Positions 17,452 through 26,403 of a stretch of DNA of 62,626 nucleotides are shown here, one piece after another. Below the pieces are notes generated by a model. The model saw only the letters and a list, made by a program, of their open reading frames with translations. It was not told the origin of the DNA and made no database searches. Each line of letters opens with the position of its first letter. The stretch's first letter is position 1. Made by a program: the position numbers and the translations under genes. Origin of the DNA: Oscillospiraceae bacterium (GTDB lineage: Bacteria; Bacillota; Clostridia; Oscillospirales; Oscillospiraceae); the NCBI GenBank assembly GCA_017458065.1, contig JAFTGD010000041.1, positions 1-62,626 of the forward strand, read 5' to 3'.

Positions 17452-18504
17452 GTGAGGATACTGATCATAGAGGGCGGATATCATAGATATAAAGAGGTGT
17501 CGTTTCTGCGGGGAGTTGCCATTACCACGGTCGTCCTGATGCACCTGATCCAGGTCTACTGGAACGGAGGGGACATTCCGATGTGGCTCCGCTTCGCTTC
17601 CTCGTTGGGTGGAACGGGCGGACATGTGTTCATCTTTTGCTCCGGCTTCGGTCTCTATCTGAGCTATCTGCGACAGCCGATCAACTTCGGGCAGTTTATC
17701 AGGAAGCGCTTTCTCAAGATCTATCTTCCGTTTCTGGTTTTTGTCCTGGTCCACTATAAATTGCCTCATTGGGGAGTGGCGGAAGCGGTCCGTCTTCGGC
17801 AGCTGCTGAGCAACATCTTTCTTTATAAGATGTTCTATGAGGAATATATCTGCTGCTTCGGACTGCAGCTCTGGTTCGTATCAACGATCATTGAGCTTTA
17901 TCTGCTCTTTCTCCCTCTTTGCAAACTGCGGGAGAAAACGCCTGCGACGGTTTTCCTCTGCATCGGGCTAATTGTGAGCGCGGCGTGGTGGATCGTGATG
18001 CATCTCACCGGCCTGGAAGCAAAACGGATCTGGGGAAGCTTTTGCCTGCAGTATCTCTGGGAGTTTATGCTGGGGATGATGGCGGCGGAAGTTCTCTTCC
18101 GGCATGAAAGGATCCATATCCCGATTTGGAAACTGCTGCTCGTCGCCGGCTGCGGACTCGGCCTGCAGGGGTTAATGGCTGTGAAAGGCGGGATGGCTGC
18201 CGCATTCAACGATGTCCCGGCGCTGCTGGGCTACAGCGCTGCGGTGCTGCTTCTGTATCGCATCGGACACTATATCCTGAGACCGGTTTTCCTCTGGGTG
18301 GACACCATCTCCTACGAGTGGTTCCTCGTCCATGTGGACGCCATTATGTGGGGGTATTTCTTTGCACGCCAGGCGACCGAAAATGAGTTTCTACGTGCGC
18401 TGGCCGCAACGGCAAACAGCCTCGCGGGAGCCTGGGTCTTCTCGCAGGTGATCCGGCTGCTGATGAAGCTGCTGGGCGTCGACCGGAGACCGGCAAACAG
18501 CTGA
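17452..18504 (+). CDS. Acyltransferase 3 family membrane protein
   Basis: 350 residues, an OafA/YrhL-type O-acyltransferase that would acylate a surface glycan or envelope sugar. About ten hydrophobic segments. The N-terminal FLRGVAITTVVLMHL carries the family's Arg and His within the first membrane span (residues about 18-32), followed by GGTGGHVFIFCSGF. A GTG at 17452 is taken as the start since GAAGAGAGG is close upstream; starts a few codons later are possible. Lies between the tRNA terminator and the ribosomal promoter, probably monocistronic. Confidence 0.85.
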   Translation: MRILIIEGGYHRYKEVSFLRGVAITTVVLMHLIQVYWNGGDIPMWLRFASSLGGTGGHVFIFCSGFGLYLSYLRQPINFGQFIRKRFLKIYLPFLVFVLVHYKLPHWGVAEAVRLRQLLSNIFLYKMFYEEYICCFGLQLWFVSTIIELYLLFLPLCKLREKTPATVFLCIGLIVSAAWWIVMHLTGLEAKRIWGSFCLQYLWEFMLGMMAAEVLFRHERIHIPIWKLLLVAGCGLGLQGLMAVKGGMAAAFNDVPALLGYSAAVLLLYRIGHYILRPVFLWVDTISYEWFLVHVDAIMWGYFFARQATENEFLRALAATANSLAGAWVFSQVIRLLMKLLGVDRRPANS

Positions 18505-18571
18505 AAAACAGCATTATAAAAAATGCACAAAAAGTCAGGTGAAATTTCTACGTTTTGCACGAAAATTTTGC

Positions 18572-18600
18572 TTGACTTTTTATGATGCGACTGGTATATT
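18572..18600 (+). promoter_or_regulatory. Promoter of the ribosomal protein cluster
   Basis: TTGACT (18572-18577), 17 bases, TATATT (18595-18600), about 300 bases before rpsJ. AT-rich upstream sequence (AAAATTTTG) could act as an UP element. Confidence 0.8.
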
Positions 18601-18606
18601 AATGAA

Positions 18607-18900
18607 GCGCGCGCGAGAGCGCACGTATGCGTTGAAGCGGGAGATTGCTCGCATGGCGAGGTAACTTCCGTGGAGTATGTCCGGTACCGGATCCCCGGTA
18701 CGCAATCGGGCGGCTGAAGCCTTTCGTTCCACGCGTATATCGCGCGGACGGGGAGCAGACCGGCTGGAATGCCGGTTTGTTTTTCGGACACGGCCTGATA
18801 CGCACGGATGTGTGTACGAACCGGCTTTATGCGTACGCATCCTTTTAATAAGGCGGTGCCCAATGCCGCCGGAAAGAACGTACGAAAAGGAGTAAACCCA
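18607..18900 (+). promoter_or_regulatory. Long structured S10-operon leader with attenuator-like terminator
   Basis: About 300 untranslated bases with several hairpins: CTCGC/GCGAG near 18650, GTACCGG/CCGGTAC near 18683-18701, ACCGGC (18759-18764) with GCCGGT (18771-18776) followed by TTGTTTTT (an intrinsic-terminator form), and GGCGG/CCGCC at 18852-18870. A leader of this length in front of rpsJ fits autoregulation by a ribosomal protein such as L4, as in E. coli. The exact mechanism here is inference. No good small reading frame with an RBS was seen. Confidence 0.6.
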
Positions 18901-19218
18901 ATGGCAAGCAACAGCAAGAACATGATCCGCATTCGCCTCAAGGCCTACGACCACCAGCTGATCGACAAGGCCGCGGAAACCATCGTCGAGGCAGCCAAGC
19001 GCACGGATGCAAAGGTCTCCGGGCCGATCCCTCTGCCCACCAAGACCGAGATCGTCACGATCCTGCGTGCCGTCCACAAGTACAAGGACAGCCGTGAGCA
19101 GTTCGAGCGCCGCACGCACAAGCGCCTCATCGACATCATGAGCCCCACCCAGAAGACCGTGGAAGCCCTGATGAGCGTTGAAGTTCCCGCCGGCGTCGAG
19201 ATCGAGATCAAGCTCTGA
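18901..19218 (+). CDS. rpsJ: Ribosomal protein S10
   Basis: 105 residues, a small-subunit head protein also used in antitermination as NusE. Family blocks [16 protein letters not shown] and GPIPLPTK followed by [10 protein letters not shown] are intact. ATG at 18901 follows AAAAGGAG. First gene of the S10-spc-alpha cluster, followed by an unusually long 142-base spacer before rplC. Confidence 0.98.
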   Translation: MASNSKNMIRIRLKAYDHQLIDKAAETIVEAAKRTDAKVSGPIPLPTKTEIVTILRAVHKYKDSREQFERRTHKRLIDIMSPTQKTVEALMSVEVPAGVEIEIKL

Positions 19219-19261
19219 TCTGACCGCGAGCGAATACCCCGGCAAACCCAGCAGACCCACT

Positions 19262-19342
19262 GTCCGCAGCTTGCGTATGCGGACGGGTTAAGTTGCCAGC
19301 CTCCGGACGGGGAAGACCCCGGGCCATGCGAGGCAACCAATA
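19262..19342 (+). promoter_or_regulatory. Structured spacer between rpsJ and rplC
   Basis: GTCCGCA (19262-19268) pairs with TGCGGAC (19278-19284), CGGGG pairs with CCCCG around AAGA, and GTTGCC pairs with GGCAAC enclosing the latter, all ahead of the rplC RBS. This folded spacer may set L3 expression or mRNA processing; no function is proven. Confidence 0.4.
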
Positions 19343-19360
19343 ACCGATAGGAGGAAAAAC

Positions 19361-20089
19361 ATGAAGAAAGCCATCATTGGCAAGAAGGTCGGCATGACGC
19401 AGATCTTCGACGAGATGGGGAAGGTCATCCCCGTCACCGTCATCGAGGCAGGCCCCTGTGTGGTCGTGCAGAAGATGACAACGGAAAAGGAAGGCTATAA
19501 TGCAGTTCAGCTCGGCTTTGAAGAAGTCGGCGAGAAGAAGCTTTCCAAGCCGGAGCAGGGCCACCTGAAGAAGGCTGGCGCCCATCCGGTCAAGCATCTG
19601 AAGGAATTCCGTCTGGAAGATGACAGCAAGCTGGAAGTCGGCGACGTTGTCAAGGCCGACCTGTTCGCCGAGGGCGACAAGGTTGATGTCACCGGTACCA
19701 GCAAGGGTCACGGCTACGCCGGCGTTGTGAAGCGCTTCGGCCAGGGCCGCACCCCGACCAGCCACGGCGGCGGCCCGGTTCACCGGCACGCCGGCTCCAT
19801 GGGCTCCAGCACCGATCCTTCCCGCATTTTCCCGGGAAAGAAGCAGGCCGGACACATGGGTGTGGATCAGGTCACTGTCCAGAATCTGGACATCGTGAAG
19901 GTTGACGCGGAGCTGAACCTCATTGCCATCCGCGGCGCCGTTCCCGGCCCGAAGGGCAGCATCGTTTATCTGAAGGATACCGTCAAGACCCAGCCCGTCA
20001 AGAAGGGTGCGGCCGCCGGTGTCAGCGTCAACCCGCAGAAGGCTTCCGCCCGTGTCAACCCGCAGAAGGCTTCCGCCCGTACAAAGTAA
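19361..20089 (+). CDS. rplC: Ribosomal protein L3
   Basis: 242 residues, about 30 longer than usual. The body is normal ([14 protein letters not shown] at the N-terminus, [26 protein letters not shown]). The Lys/Ala-rich tail after about residue 210 ends with VNPQKASAR twice in tandem. Starts with ATG after GATAGGAGG. Confidence 0.97.
   Translation: MKKAIIGKKVGMTQIFDEMGKVIPVTVIEAGPCVVVQKMTTEKEGYNAVQLGFEEVGEKKLSKPEQGHLKKAGAHPVKHLKEFRLEDDSKLEVGDVVKADLFAEGDKVDVTGTSKGHGYAGVVKRFGQGRTPTSHGGGPVHRHAGSMGSSTDPSRIFPGKKQAGHMGVDQVTVQNLDIVKVDAELNLIAIRGAVPGPKGSIVYLKDTVKTQPVKKGAAAGVSVNPQKASARVNPQKASARTK
20027..20080 (+). repeat. Perfect 27-bp tandem duplication in the rplC 3' end
   Basis: Two identical 27-base units (20027-20053 and 20054-20080) encode VNPQKASAR twice at the C-terminus of L3. 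Identity at DNA level implies a recent duplication or active slippage. Confidence 0.9.
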
Positions 20090-20108
20090 GGAAAGGAGAG
20101 CAGCATAA

Positions 20109-20732
20109 ATGCCTAAAGCAAATGTTTTTAACATGGCAGGCGAGAAGATCGGCGAGATCGAGCTCTCCGAAGCCATCTTCGGCATTCAGCCGAATGAGAG
20201 TGTGCTGCATGATTCCGTCAAGAATCACCTGGCCAACTGCCGTCAGGGTACGCAGAGCGCTCTGACCAAGGGTGAGGTGTCCTACACCACGAAGAAGCCC
20301 TGGCGTCAGAAGGGCACCGGCCGTGCCCGTGCCGGCTATGCCGGATCCCCGGTGTGGTATCACGGCGGCGTGGCCTTCGCGCCGAAGCCCCGCGACTACA
20401 GCTACACGCTGAACAAGAAGGTCAAGCGCCTCGCACTCAAGAGCGCGCTCAGCGCCAAGGCCGCAGAGGATGAGATCGTCGTGATCGACGGCCTGGCCGT
20501 CAATGAGATCAAGACCAAGCCCTTCAAGAGCTTCCTCGAGAAGGTTGGCGTCAGCGGCAAGGCTCTCGTCGTCACGGAGAATGTCGATGAGAAGGTTGTC
20601 AAGTCCGCGCGGAACCTGCCGGGCGTGACCACCACCACCGCCACGATCCTCAGCCCCTACATGATTCTCACGAGCGGCAAGCTGGTTCTGGACAAAGCCG
20701 CACTCGCCAAGATTGAGGAGGTGTTCGCCTGA
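20109..20732 (+). CDS. rplD: Ribosomal protein L4
   Basis: 207 residues, large-subunit exit-tunnel protein and potential autoregulator of the operon leader. It contains the tunnel-loop region KKPWRQKGTGRARAG. ATG after GGAAAGGAGAG. Its stop overlaps the rplW start (TGATG), coupling the two. Confidence 0.97.
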   Translation: MPKANVFNMAGEKIGEIELSEAIFGIQPNESVLHDSVKNHLANCRQGTQSALTKGEVSYTTKKPWRQKGTGRARAGYAGSPVWYHGGVAFAPKPRDYSYTLNKKVKRLALKSALSAKAAEDEIVVIDGLAVNEIKTKPFKSFLEKVGVSGKALVVTENVDEKVVKSARNLPGVTTTTATILSPYMILTSGKLVLDKAALAKIEEVFA

Positions 20733-21028
20733 TGAAAACCGCATATGATGTGATCATTCGCCCGATTATCACCGAACAGTCCATGGAAGATCTTGACATT
20801 AAGAAGTATGCCTTTGAAGTTGCAAAGGATGCCAACAAGATCGAGATCAAGAAGGCGATCGAGGAGATCTTCGACGTGACCGTCATCAAGGTCACCACCG
20901 AGAATATCCAGGGCAAGATGAAGCGCAACGGCGCCTATCCGATGGGGCGTCAGGCTTCCTGGAAGAAAGCCGTTGTCAAACTCAGCGCAGATTCGAAGAA
21001 CATCGAGCTCTTCGAAGGCATGGCATAA
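20732..21028 (+). CDS. rplW: Ribosomal protein L23
   Basis: 98 residues, the exit-site protein that docks trigger factor and SRP. DVIIRPIITEQSME and YAFEVAKDANKIEIKKAIE are the typical N-terminal blocks. Overlaps rplD by one base; RBS GAGGAGG lies inside rplD. Confidence 0.97.
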   Translation: MKTAYDVIIRPIITEQSMEDLDIKKYAFEVAKDANKIEIKKAIEEIFDVTVIKVTTENIQGKMKRNGAYPMGRQASWKKAVVKLSADSKNIELFEGMA

Positions 21029-21040
21029 GGGGGTACAGAC

Positions 21041-21877
21041 ATGTCGATTAAAACCTACAGACCTACTACCCCGGCCAGGAGACAGATGACCGTCTCCGGA
21101 TTCGACGGCGTTGACAAGCATGCCAAGCCTGAGAAATCCCTGCTTGAGGTACTGAAGAAGCACTCCGGCCGCAACAGCTACGGCCGCATCACCGTCCGCC
21201 ACCAGGGCGGCGGCAACCGGCAGAAGTACCGCGTGATCGACTTCAAGCGCAACAAGCTTGACGTCGCCGCGAAGGTCCTCCGCCTCGAGTACGACCCCAA
21301 CCGCAGCGCGTTTATCGCCCTGTGCGAGTATGAAGACGGCGAGCGCCGCTACATCCTCGCGCCGGTCGGCCTGAACCCCGGAGACACCGTCGTCTCCTCC
21401 GCCAACGCGGACATCAAGGCCGGCAATGCACTGCCTCTGGCGAACATCCCCGTGGGTACCGTTATCCACAACATCGAGCTCTATCCCGGCAAGGGTGCGC
21501 AGCTTGTCCGCAGCGCCGGCGTCGCCGCGCAGCTGATGGCCAAGGAAGCCGGCATGGCGACCGTGCGTCTGCCCTCCGGCGAGATGCGCAAGGTCCGCCT
21601 TGAGTGCATGGCCACCATCGGCCAGGTCGGCAACATCGACCACGCCAATGTCCACATCGGCAAGGCCGGACGCAAACGCCACATGGGCGTCCGCCCGACG
21701 GTCCGCGGTTCTGTCATGAACCCGGTTGACCACCCCCACGGCGGTGGCGAAGGCAAGTCCCCGGTCGGCCGTCCCGGCCCTGTAACTCCCTGGGGTAAGC
21801 CCGCGCTGGGTTACAAGACCCGCAAGACGAAGAACCGCACCGATAAGTTCATCGTCAAGCGCCGCAACGCGAAGTAA
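21041..21877 (+). CDS. rplB: Ribosomal protein L2
   Basis: 278 residues, normal length; binds 23S rRNA at the subunit interface near the peptidyl-transferase centre. The conserved C-terminal [18 protein letters not shown], with the functional His, is intact. Confidence 0.98.
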   Translation: MSIKTYRPTTPARRQMTVSGFDGVDKHAKPEKSLLEVLKKHSGRNSYGRITVRHQGGGNRQKYRVIDFKRNKLDVAAKVLRLEYDPNRSAFIALCEYEDGERRYILAPVGLNPGDTVVSSANADIKAGNALPLANIPVGTVIHNIELYPGKGAQLVRSAGVAAQLMAKEAGMATVRLPSGEMRKVRLECMATIGQVGNIDHANVHIGKAGRKRHMGVRPTVRGSVMNPVDHPHGGGEGKSPVGRPGPVTPWGKPALGYKTRKTKNRTDKFIVKRRNAK

Positions 21878-21891
21878 GGAGGGAAAACAGA

Positions 21892-22164
21892 ATGAGCAGA
21901 AGTATCAAGAAAGGCCCCTTCGCCGCTCCCGAGCTGCTGAAGAAGGTCGACCAGATGAACCAGAGCGGAAACAAGCAGGTCATCAAGACCTGGTCCCGCG
22001 CCTCTACCATTTTCCCGTCCTTTGTCGGACACACGATCGCCGTTCACGACGGCCGCCGTCATGTTCCCGTGTATGTTACCGAGGATATGGTCGGACACAA
22101 ACTCGGTGAGTTTGCCCCGACCCGCACCTTCCGCGGCCATGCCGGAAGCAAGACCGGTAAGTAA
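21892..22164 (+). CDS. rpsS: Ribosomal protein S19
   Basis: 90 residues, a head protein that pairs with S13. [10 protein letters not shown] start and [17 protein letters not shown] are diagnostic; a full-length C-terminus ending KTGK. GGAGGG upstream. Confidence 0.98.
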   Translation: MSRSIKKGPFAAPELLKKVDQMNQSGNKQVIKTWSRASTIFPSFVGHTIAVHDGRRHVPVYVTEDMVGHKLGEFAPTRTFRGHAGSKTGK

Positions 22165-22176
22165 GGAGGAGAAGCA

Positions 22177-22524
22177 ATGGACGAGAAAAAGATTGCCCGT
22201 GCCGAGCATAAGTACGCGCGCATTTCTCCCCGCAAGGTCGAGATCGTCTGCAACATGATCCGCGGCAAGGACGCGAAGGTTGCGATGGCGATGATGCAGA
22301 ACACCCCGAAAGCCGGCTGCGAGCTGATGATCAAGGTCCTGAAGAGCGCTATGGCCAACGCCGAGAACAACTTTGAGATGGACCCCGAGAAGCTCTACGT
22401 CGCCGAGACCTATGTCGGCGCCGGCCCGATCCTGAAGCGAGGCATGCCCCGTGCCCAGGGTCGTATGTACCGCATCAACAAACGCACCAGCCACATCATG
22501 ATCGCCGTGGCTGAGAGAGACTGA
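22177..22524 (+). CDS. rplV: Ribosomal protein L22
   Basis: 115 residues, large-subunit protein lining the exit tunnel. [20 protein letters not shown] and the beta-hairpin region [15 protein letters not shown] are seen. Follows rpsS by 12 bases with TAAGGAGGAG as RBS. Confidence 0.98.
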   Translation: MDEKKIARAEHKYARISPRKVEIVCNMIRGKDAKVAMAMMQNTPKAGCELMIKVLKSAMANAENNFEMDPEKLYVAETYVGAGPILKRGMPRAQGRMYRINKRTSHIMIAVAERD

Positions 22525-22541
22525 GGGAAGGAGGCAGAATT

Positions 22542-23402
22542 ATGGGACAGAAAGTAAATCCGCACGGCCTGCGCGTCGGTGTTATTAAAGACTGGGATTC
22601 CAGATGGTACGCCAGAGAAGACAAGGTCGGCGATCTGATCGTTGAAGATTACAAGATCCGCGAGTATCTCAAGAAGGCCCTCTATTCCGCCGGTGTTCCC
22701 ACCATTGAGATCGAGCGCGATTCCTCCAAGGTCCGCATCTACATCCACTGCGCCAGACCCGGCGTCGTGATCGGTAAGGGCGGCGCGGAGATCGAGCGTC
22801 TGCGTCAGGAAGTCGAGAAGCTCATCGGCAAGCCGGTGGCCCTCTCCATCGTCGAAGTACGCACCCCAGACACGAACGCTCAGCTGGTTGCCGAGAACAT
22901 TGCTCAGCAGCTGGAGAAGCGCATCGGCTTCCGCCGTGCGATGAAGAACGCCATGGGCCGCGCCATGAGAATGGGCGCCCGCGGCATCAAGGTCAAGTGC
23001 GGCGGCCGTCTGGGCGGCGCCGAGATCGCGAGAAGCGAGTGCTATCACGAGGGTACCATTCCTCTGCAGACCATCCGCGCCGACATCGACTACGGCTTTG
23101 CCGAGGCTAACACGACCTACGGCCGCATCGGTGTCAAGGTTTGGATCTACAAAGGCGAGGTCCTCTCCCAGACCCTGCGTACTACCCCCCGCACCATGGA
23201 CCTCTCCAAGCCCCAGGGCGAGCGCAGACGCAGAGACGACCGCCGCGGCGACCGCCGCCAGGGCGGTTACAACCGTGACAACCGCGGTCAGGGCCAGGGC
23301 GGCGAGCGCCGTCAGGGCTACGGCAGCAGACCGGCAGGTCAGGGCGGCTACAACCGCGGACCCCGTCCCGCTGCTCCGGCTAAGGAAGGAGGCAACAACT
23401 AA
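22542..23402 (+). CDS. rpsC: Ribosomal protein S3 with Arg/Gly-rich tail
   Basis: 286 residues; the usual bacterial form is about 210-235. Residues 1-220 are standard: [15 protein letters not shown]-domain [24 protein letters not shown]. From about residue 225 there is a 60-residue Arg/Gly/Gln/Asn/Tyr tail with repeated GGYNR and QGG words, likely disordered and RNA-binding (RGG-like; inference). The stop overlaps the rplP start (TAATG). Confidence 0.97.
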   Translation: MGQKVNPHGLRVGVIKDWDSRWYAREDKVGDLIVEDYKIREYLKKALYSAGVPTIEIERDSSKVRIYIHCARPGVVIGKGGAEIERLRQEVEKLIGKPVALSIVEVRTPDTNAQLVAENIAQQLEKRIGFRRAMKNAMGRAMRMGARGIKVKCGGRLGGAEIARSECYHEGTIPLQTIRADIDYGFAEANTTYGRIGVKVWIYKGEVLSQTLRTTPRTMDLSKPQGERRRRDDRRGDRRQGGYNRDNRGQGQGGERRQGYGSRPAGQGGYNRGPRPAAPAKEGGNN

Positions 23403-23845
23403 TGTTAATGCCTAAGAGAGTCAAGTACCGCAGAGTACAGCGCGGCCGTATGAAGGGCAAAGCCACTCGCGGCAACTGCGTCACCTACGGTGAGTTCGGC
23501 CTCTCCGCTCAGGAGCCCGGCTGGATTACCTCCAACCAGATTGAAGCAGCCCGTATCGCCATGACCCGTTATACCAAGCGTGGCGGTCAGGTCTGGATCA
23601 AGATCTTCCCGGACAAGCCGGTCACCGCGAAGCCCGCAGAGACCCGTATGGGTTCCGGTAAGGGCGCTCCCGAGTACTGGGTCGCCGTTGTCAAGCCCGG
23701 CAGAGTGATGTTCGAGATCGCAGGCGTCCCCGAGGAAGTCGCGCGCGAAGCACTCCGTCTGGCCAGCCACAAGCTGCCGATCAAGACGAAGATCGTCACG
23801 AAAGAGGCAGAGACTGAGAATGGTGGTGAAGATGATGAAGGTTAA
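23402..23845 (+). CDS. rplP: Ribosomal protein L16
   Basis: 147 residues, near the A site. [19 protein letters not shown] matches the family start, so ATG at 23402, overlapping the rpsC stop by one base, is preferred over 23408. RBS GGAAGGAGG lies within rpsC. The acidic tail (GGEDDEG) overlaps the rpmC start. Confidence 0.97.
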   Translation: MLMPKRVKYRRVQRGRMKGKATRGNCVTYGEFGLSAQEPGWITSNQIEAARIAMTRYTKRGGQVWIKIFPDKPVTAKPAETRMGSGKGAPEYWVAVVKPGRVMFEIAGVPEEVAREALRLASHKLPIKTKIVTKEAETENGGEDDEG

Positions 23846-24023
23846 TGAAATCCGTTCCAAGTCCGTTGAAGAGCTCGAAAAGACGCTCGTCGACCTGAAA
23901 AAGGATCTGTTCATGCTCCGCATGCAGCACGCCACCAATCATCTTGACAATCCCACAAGGATTTCCGCGACCCGCCGTGATATCGCTCGCGTCAAGACCG
24001 TCCTGCGAGAGAAGCAGAACTGA
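23835..24023 (+). CDS. rpmC: Ribosomal protein L29
   Basis: 62 residues from the ATG at 23835, the start that best fits the family ([18 protein letters not shown]). In-frame ATGs at 23820 and 23832 are alternatives. A two-helix protein near the tunnel exit. Overlaps rplP by 11 bases. The conserved [18 protein letters not shown] block is intact. Confidence 0.95.
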   Translation: MKVNEIRSKSVEELEKTLVDLKKDLFMLRMQHATNHLDNPTRISATRRDIARVKTVLREKQN

Positions 24024-24037
24024 GGAGGTAAGGAAGA

Positions 24038-24301
24038 ATGAATACTGAGAGAACTACTTCCCGTAAGACCCGCGTCGGCAAGGTCGTATCTGACAAGATG
24101 GACAAGACGGTCGTTGTGATCGTGGAAGACCGCGTTGCTCACAAGACCTATAAGAAGATTATCGGCCGGACCTACCGTCTGAAGGCGCACGACGAGAACA
24201 ACGAGTGCGGCGTCGGCGATATCGTCCGCGTGATGGAGACCCGCCCCCTGTCCAGAGACAAGAGATGGCGCGTGGTCGAGATCGTAGAGAAGGCTAAGTA
24301 A
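24038..24301 (+). CDS. rpsQ: Ribosomal protein S17
   Basis: 87 residues; OB-fold primary 16S binder. [17 protein letters not shown] and the C-terminal [18 protein letters not shown] are typical. GAGGAGGTAAGG upstream. Confidence 0.98.
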   Translation: MNTERTTSRKTRVGKVVSDKMDKTVVVIVEDRVAHKTYKKIIGRTYRLKAHDENNECGVGDIVRVMETRPLSRDKRWRVVEIVEKAK

Positions 24302-24313
24302 GGAGGCACCGGA

Positions 24314-24685
24314 ATGATACAGCAGGAAACTTATCTGAAGGTCGCCGACAATACCGGCGCCAAGGAACTCAAGTGCATCCGCGTTCTGGGCGGCTCCAAG
24401 CGCAAGTATGCGAGCATCGGCGATGTCATCGTCTGCTCCGTGCGCAAGGCTGCACCGGGCGGCTCTGTGAAGAAGGGTGACGTCGTGAAGGCGGTTGTCG
24501 TTCGTACCGTGAAGCCGGTCCGCCGCGCTGACGGGACCTACGTCCGCTTCGATGAAAACGCTGCCGTTCTCATCAACACCGGCGACAAGAACCCCCGTGG
24601 AACCCGTATCTTTGGACCCGTTGCCCGTGAGCTGCGCGACAAGGAATACATGAAGATCCTGTCCCTGGCTCCCGAAGTGATCTGA
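24314..24685 (+). CDS. rplN: Ribosomal protein L14
   Basis: 123 residues; subunit-interface protein. [18 protein letters not shown] and [13 protein letters not shown] are diagnostic. Starts the spc part of the cluster with no internal promoter seen. Confidence 0.98.
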   Translation: MIQQETYLKVADNTGAKELKCIRVLGGSKRKYASIGDVIVCSVRKAAPGGSVKKGDVVKAVVVRTVKPVRRADGTYVRFDENAAVLINTGDKNPRGTRIFGPVARELRDKEYMKILSLAPEVI

Positions 24686-24700
24686 TGGAGGGCATAGAGA

Positions 24701-25006
24701 ATGAAGATTAAGAAAGACGATAAAGTCGTTGTTCTGTCCGGCAAGGACAAGGGCAAGCAGGGGAAAGTCCTCGTTGCCGATCCGAAGGGCGCCAAGGTCA
24801 TCGTCGAAGGCGTGAACGTTGCCACCAAGCATCAGAAGCCCCGCAAGCAGGGCGAAGAGGGCGGCATCATCAAGGTCGAGACCCCGATCTATGTGTCCAA
24901 GGTTCAGCTGGTCTGCCCCAAGTGCGGCAAGGCCACCCGCGTTGGCTTCAAGGTAGAGAACGGCAAAAAGAGCCGTGTCTGCAAGAAGTGCGGCGCAGAA
25001 ATCTGA
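24701..25006 (+). CDS. rplX: Ribosomal protein L24
   Basis: 101 residues, assembly-initiator protein. KOW motif [16 protein letters not shown] near the start; C-terminal CPKCGK...CKKCGAEI gives four cysteines for a zinc ribbon, common in this gene of Clostridia. Confidence 0.97.
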   Translation: MKIKKDDKVVVLSGKDKGKQGKVLVADPKGAKVIVEGVNVATKHQKPRKQGEEGGIIKVETPIYVSKVQLVCPKCGKATRVGFKVENGKKSRVCKKCGAEI

Positions 25007-25026
25007 CAGAGAGGAGAAACTGAATT

Positions 25027-25566
25027 ATGACCAGAATGAAAGAAAAGTATCTGAATGAAGTTGCTCCTGCTCTGATGGAGAAATTTCAGTACAAGTCCGT
25101 GATGCAGATCCCCAAGATCGACAAGATCGTTGTCTCTGTCGGCTGCGGCGACTGCAAGGACAACGCCAAGGCGCTTGACGCGGTCATCAAGGACATCTCC
25201 GCGATCACCGGTCAGCACGCGGTTGCCACCACGGCAAGAAAGTCCGTTGCAAACTTCAAGCTGCGTGAAGGCATGAAGGTCGGCGTAAAAGTCACCCTTC
25301 GTCAGGACCGCATGTGGGAGTTCCTGGACAGACTGCTCAACGTGGCGCTGCCCCGTGTGCGTGACTTCCGCGGCATCTCCGCCGACGCGTTTGACGGACG
25401 CGGAAACTACAGCCTCGGTCTGAAGGAGCAGATCATCTTCCCTGAGATCGAGTACGACAAGATCGAGAAGCTGCGCGGTATGAACATTGCAATCACCACC
25501 ACCGCTCAGACTGACGAAGAGGCACGTGAGCTTCTGCGGCTCATGGGCGCCCCGTTTGTGAGCTAA
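25027..25566 (+). CDS. rplE: Ribosomal protein L5
   Basis: 179 residues, 5S rRNA-binding protein. [21 protein letters not shown] and the C-terminal [16 protein letters not shown] are typical. GAGAGGAG upstream. Confidence 0.98.
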   Translation: MTRMKEKYLNEVAPALMEKFQYKSVMQIPKIDKIVVSVGCGDCKDNAKALDAVIKDISAITGQHAVATTARKSVANFKLREGMKVGVKVTLRQDRMWEFLDRLLNVALPRVRDFRGISADAFDGRGNYSLGLKEQIIFPEIEYDKIEKLRGMNIAITTTAQTDEEARELLRLMGAPFVS

Positions 25567-25579
25567 GGAGGACGAAACA

Positions 25580-25765
25580 ATGGCAAAGAAATCCATGATT
25601 CTCAAGCAGCAGCGCGAGGCCAAGTTCTCGACCCGCAAGTACAACCGCTGCAAGATCTGCGGCCGTCCGCACGCCTACCTGCGCAACTACGGCATCTGCC
25701 GTATCTGCTTCCGTGAGCTGGCTTACAAGGGCCAGATCCCCGGAGTGCGCAAGGCAAGTTTCTGA
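25580..25765 (+). CDS. rpsN: Ribosomal protein S14, zinc type
   Basis: 61 residues. [20 protein letters not shown] holds the two CxxC pairs of the short zinc-binding S14 type common in Gram-positive bacteria. Followed by a 227-base gap before rpsH that contains an RNA motif repeated after rpmJ. Confidence 0.98.
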   Translation: MAKKSMILKQQREAKFSTRKYNRCKICGRPHAYLRNYGICRICFRELAYKGQIPGVRKASF

Positions 25766-25782
25766 TTCATTTATGTACTTTC

Positions 25783-25890
25783 CCAAATCGAAGCCCGATT
25801 TCGCGGCTTCGATTTGGAGAGGAACCGCAGCGCAGTAAGAGAGCTTTCCTGTTGCCGCAGGGAAGTGATTGATACGGAGCTTGCGGTGAC
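25783..25890 (+). ncRNA. Structured motif, copy A (rpsN-rpsH gap)
   Basis: P1: CCAAATCGAAGCC (25783-25795) pairs perfectly with GGCTTCGATTTGG (25805-25817). P2: CTTTCCTG (25844-25851) pairs with CAGGGAAG (25858-25865). Conserved words shared with copy B at 31673: GATTTGGAGAGGA, GCAGCGCAG, GCTTTC, GAT(A/G)CGGAGCTTG, in the same order and spacing. The stem sequences differ between copies while pairing is kept, which supports a functional RNA or a structured mobile repeat. It does not match any riboswitch or ribosomal leader that I recognise. Confidence 0.6.
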
Positions 25891-25992
25891 AAGGGATGTT
25901 GAAAGGCCGTGACCAATCAAGCATTGGCTCGGAACCTCAACGCCAAAACCGATCGGCTGAGCCGACGGTAACTCTAAACAGGAGGATAAACC

Positions 25993-26391
25993 ATGCAAAT
26001 CACTGATCCCATTGCAGACATGCTGACCCGTATCCGCAACGCCGGTACCGCGAAGCATGAAACCGTCGACGTCCCGGCTTCGAAGATGAAGAAGTCCATT
26101 GCGGAGATTCTTCTGAACGAAGGCTACATCAAGAGCTATCAGGTTCTCGATGACGGCACCCAGGGCGTCATTCGCATTACTCTCAAGTATCTCCCCGGCA
26201 AGGAAAAGGCCATCCAGGGTCTCCGCCGCGTCTCCAAGCCCGGCCTGCGCGTGTATGCCGGCGCTGACGAGCTGCCCAGAGTCCTCAAGGGTCTCGGCAT
26301 TGCCATCATCTCAACATCCAAGGGCGTCATGACCGACAAGGAAGCGCGCAAACAGCATGTCGGCGGCGAAGTCCTTGCGTTCGTATGGTAA
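25993..26391 (+). CDS. rpsH: Ribosomal protein S8
   Basis: 132 residues, central-domain 16S binder. [13 protein letters not shown] start and [21 protein letters not shown] are diagnostic. RBS ACAGGAGG. Preceded by the structured 227-base spacer. Confidence 0.98.
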   Translation: MQITDPIADMLTRIRNAGTAKHETVDVPASKMKKSIAEILLNEGYIKSYQVLDDGTQGVIRITLKYLPGKEKAIQGLRRVSKPGLRVYAGADELPRVLKGLGIAIISTSKGVMTDKEARKQHVGGEVLAFVW

Positions 26392-26403
26392 GGAGGTAGC
26401 AGA

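Noticed and set aside
18607-18900. Known riboswitch class before rpsJ
   Set aside because: No recognisable aptamer core; a ribosomal-protein-type leader is the simpler reading.
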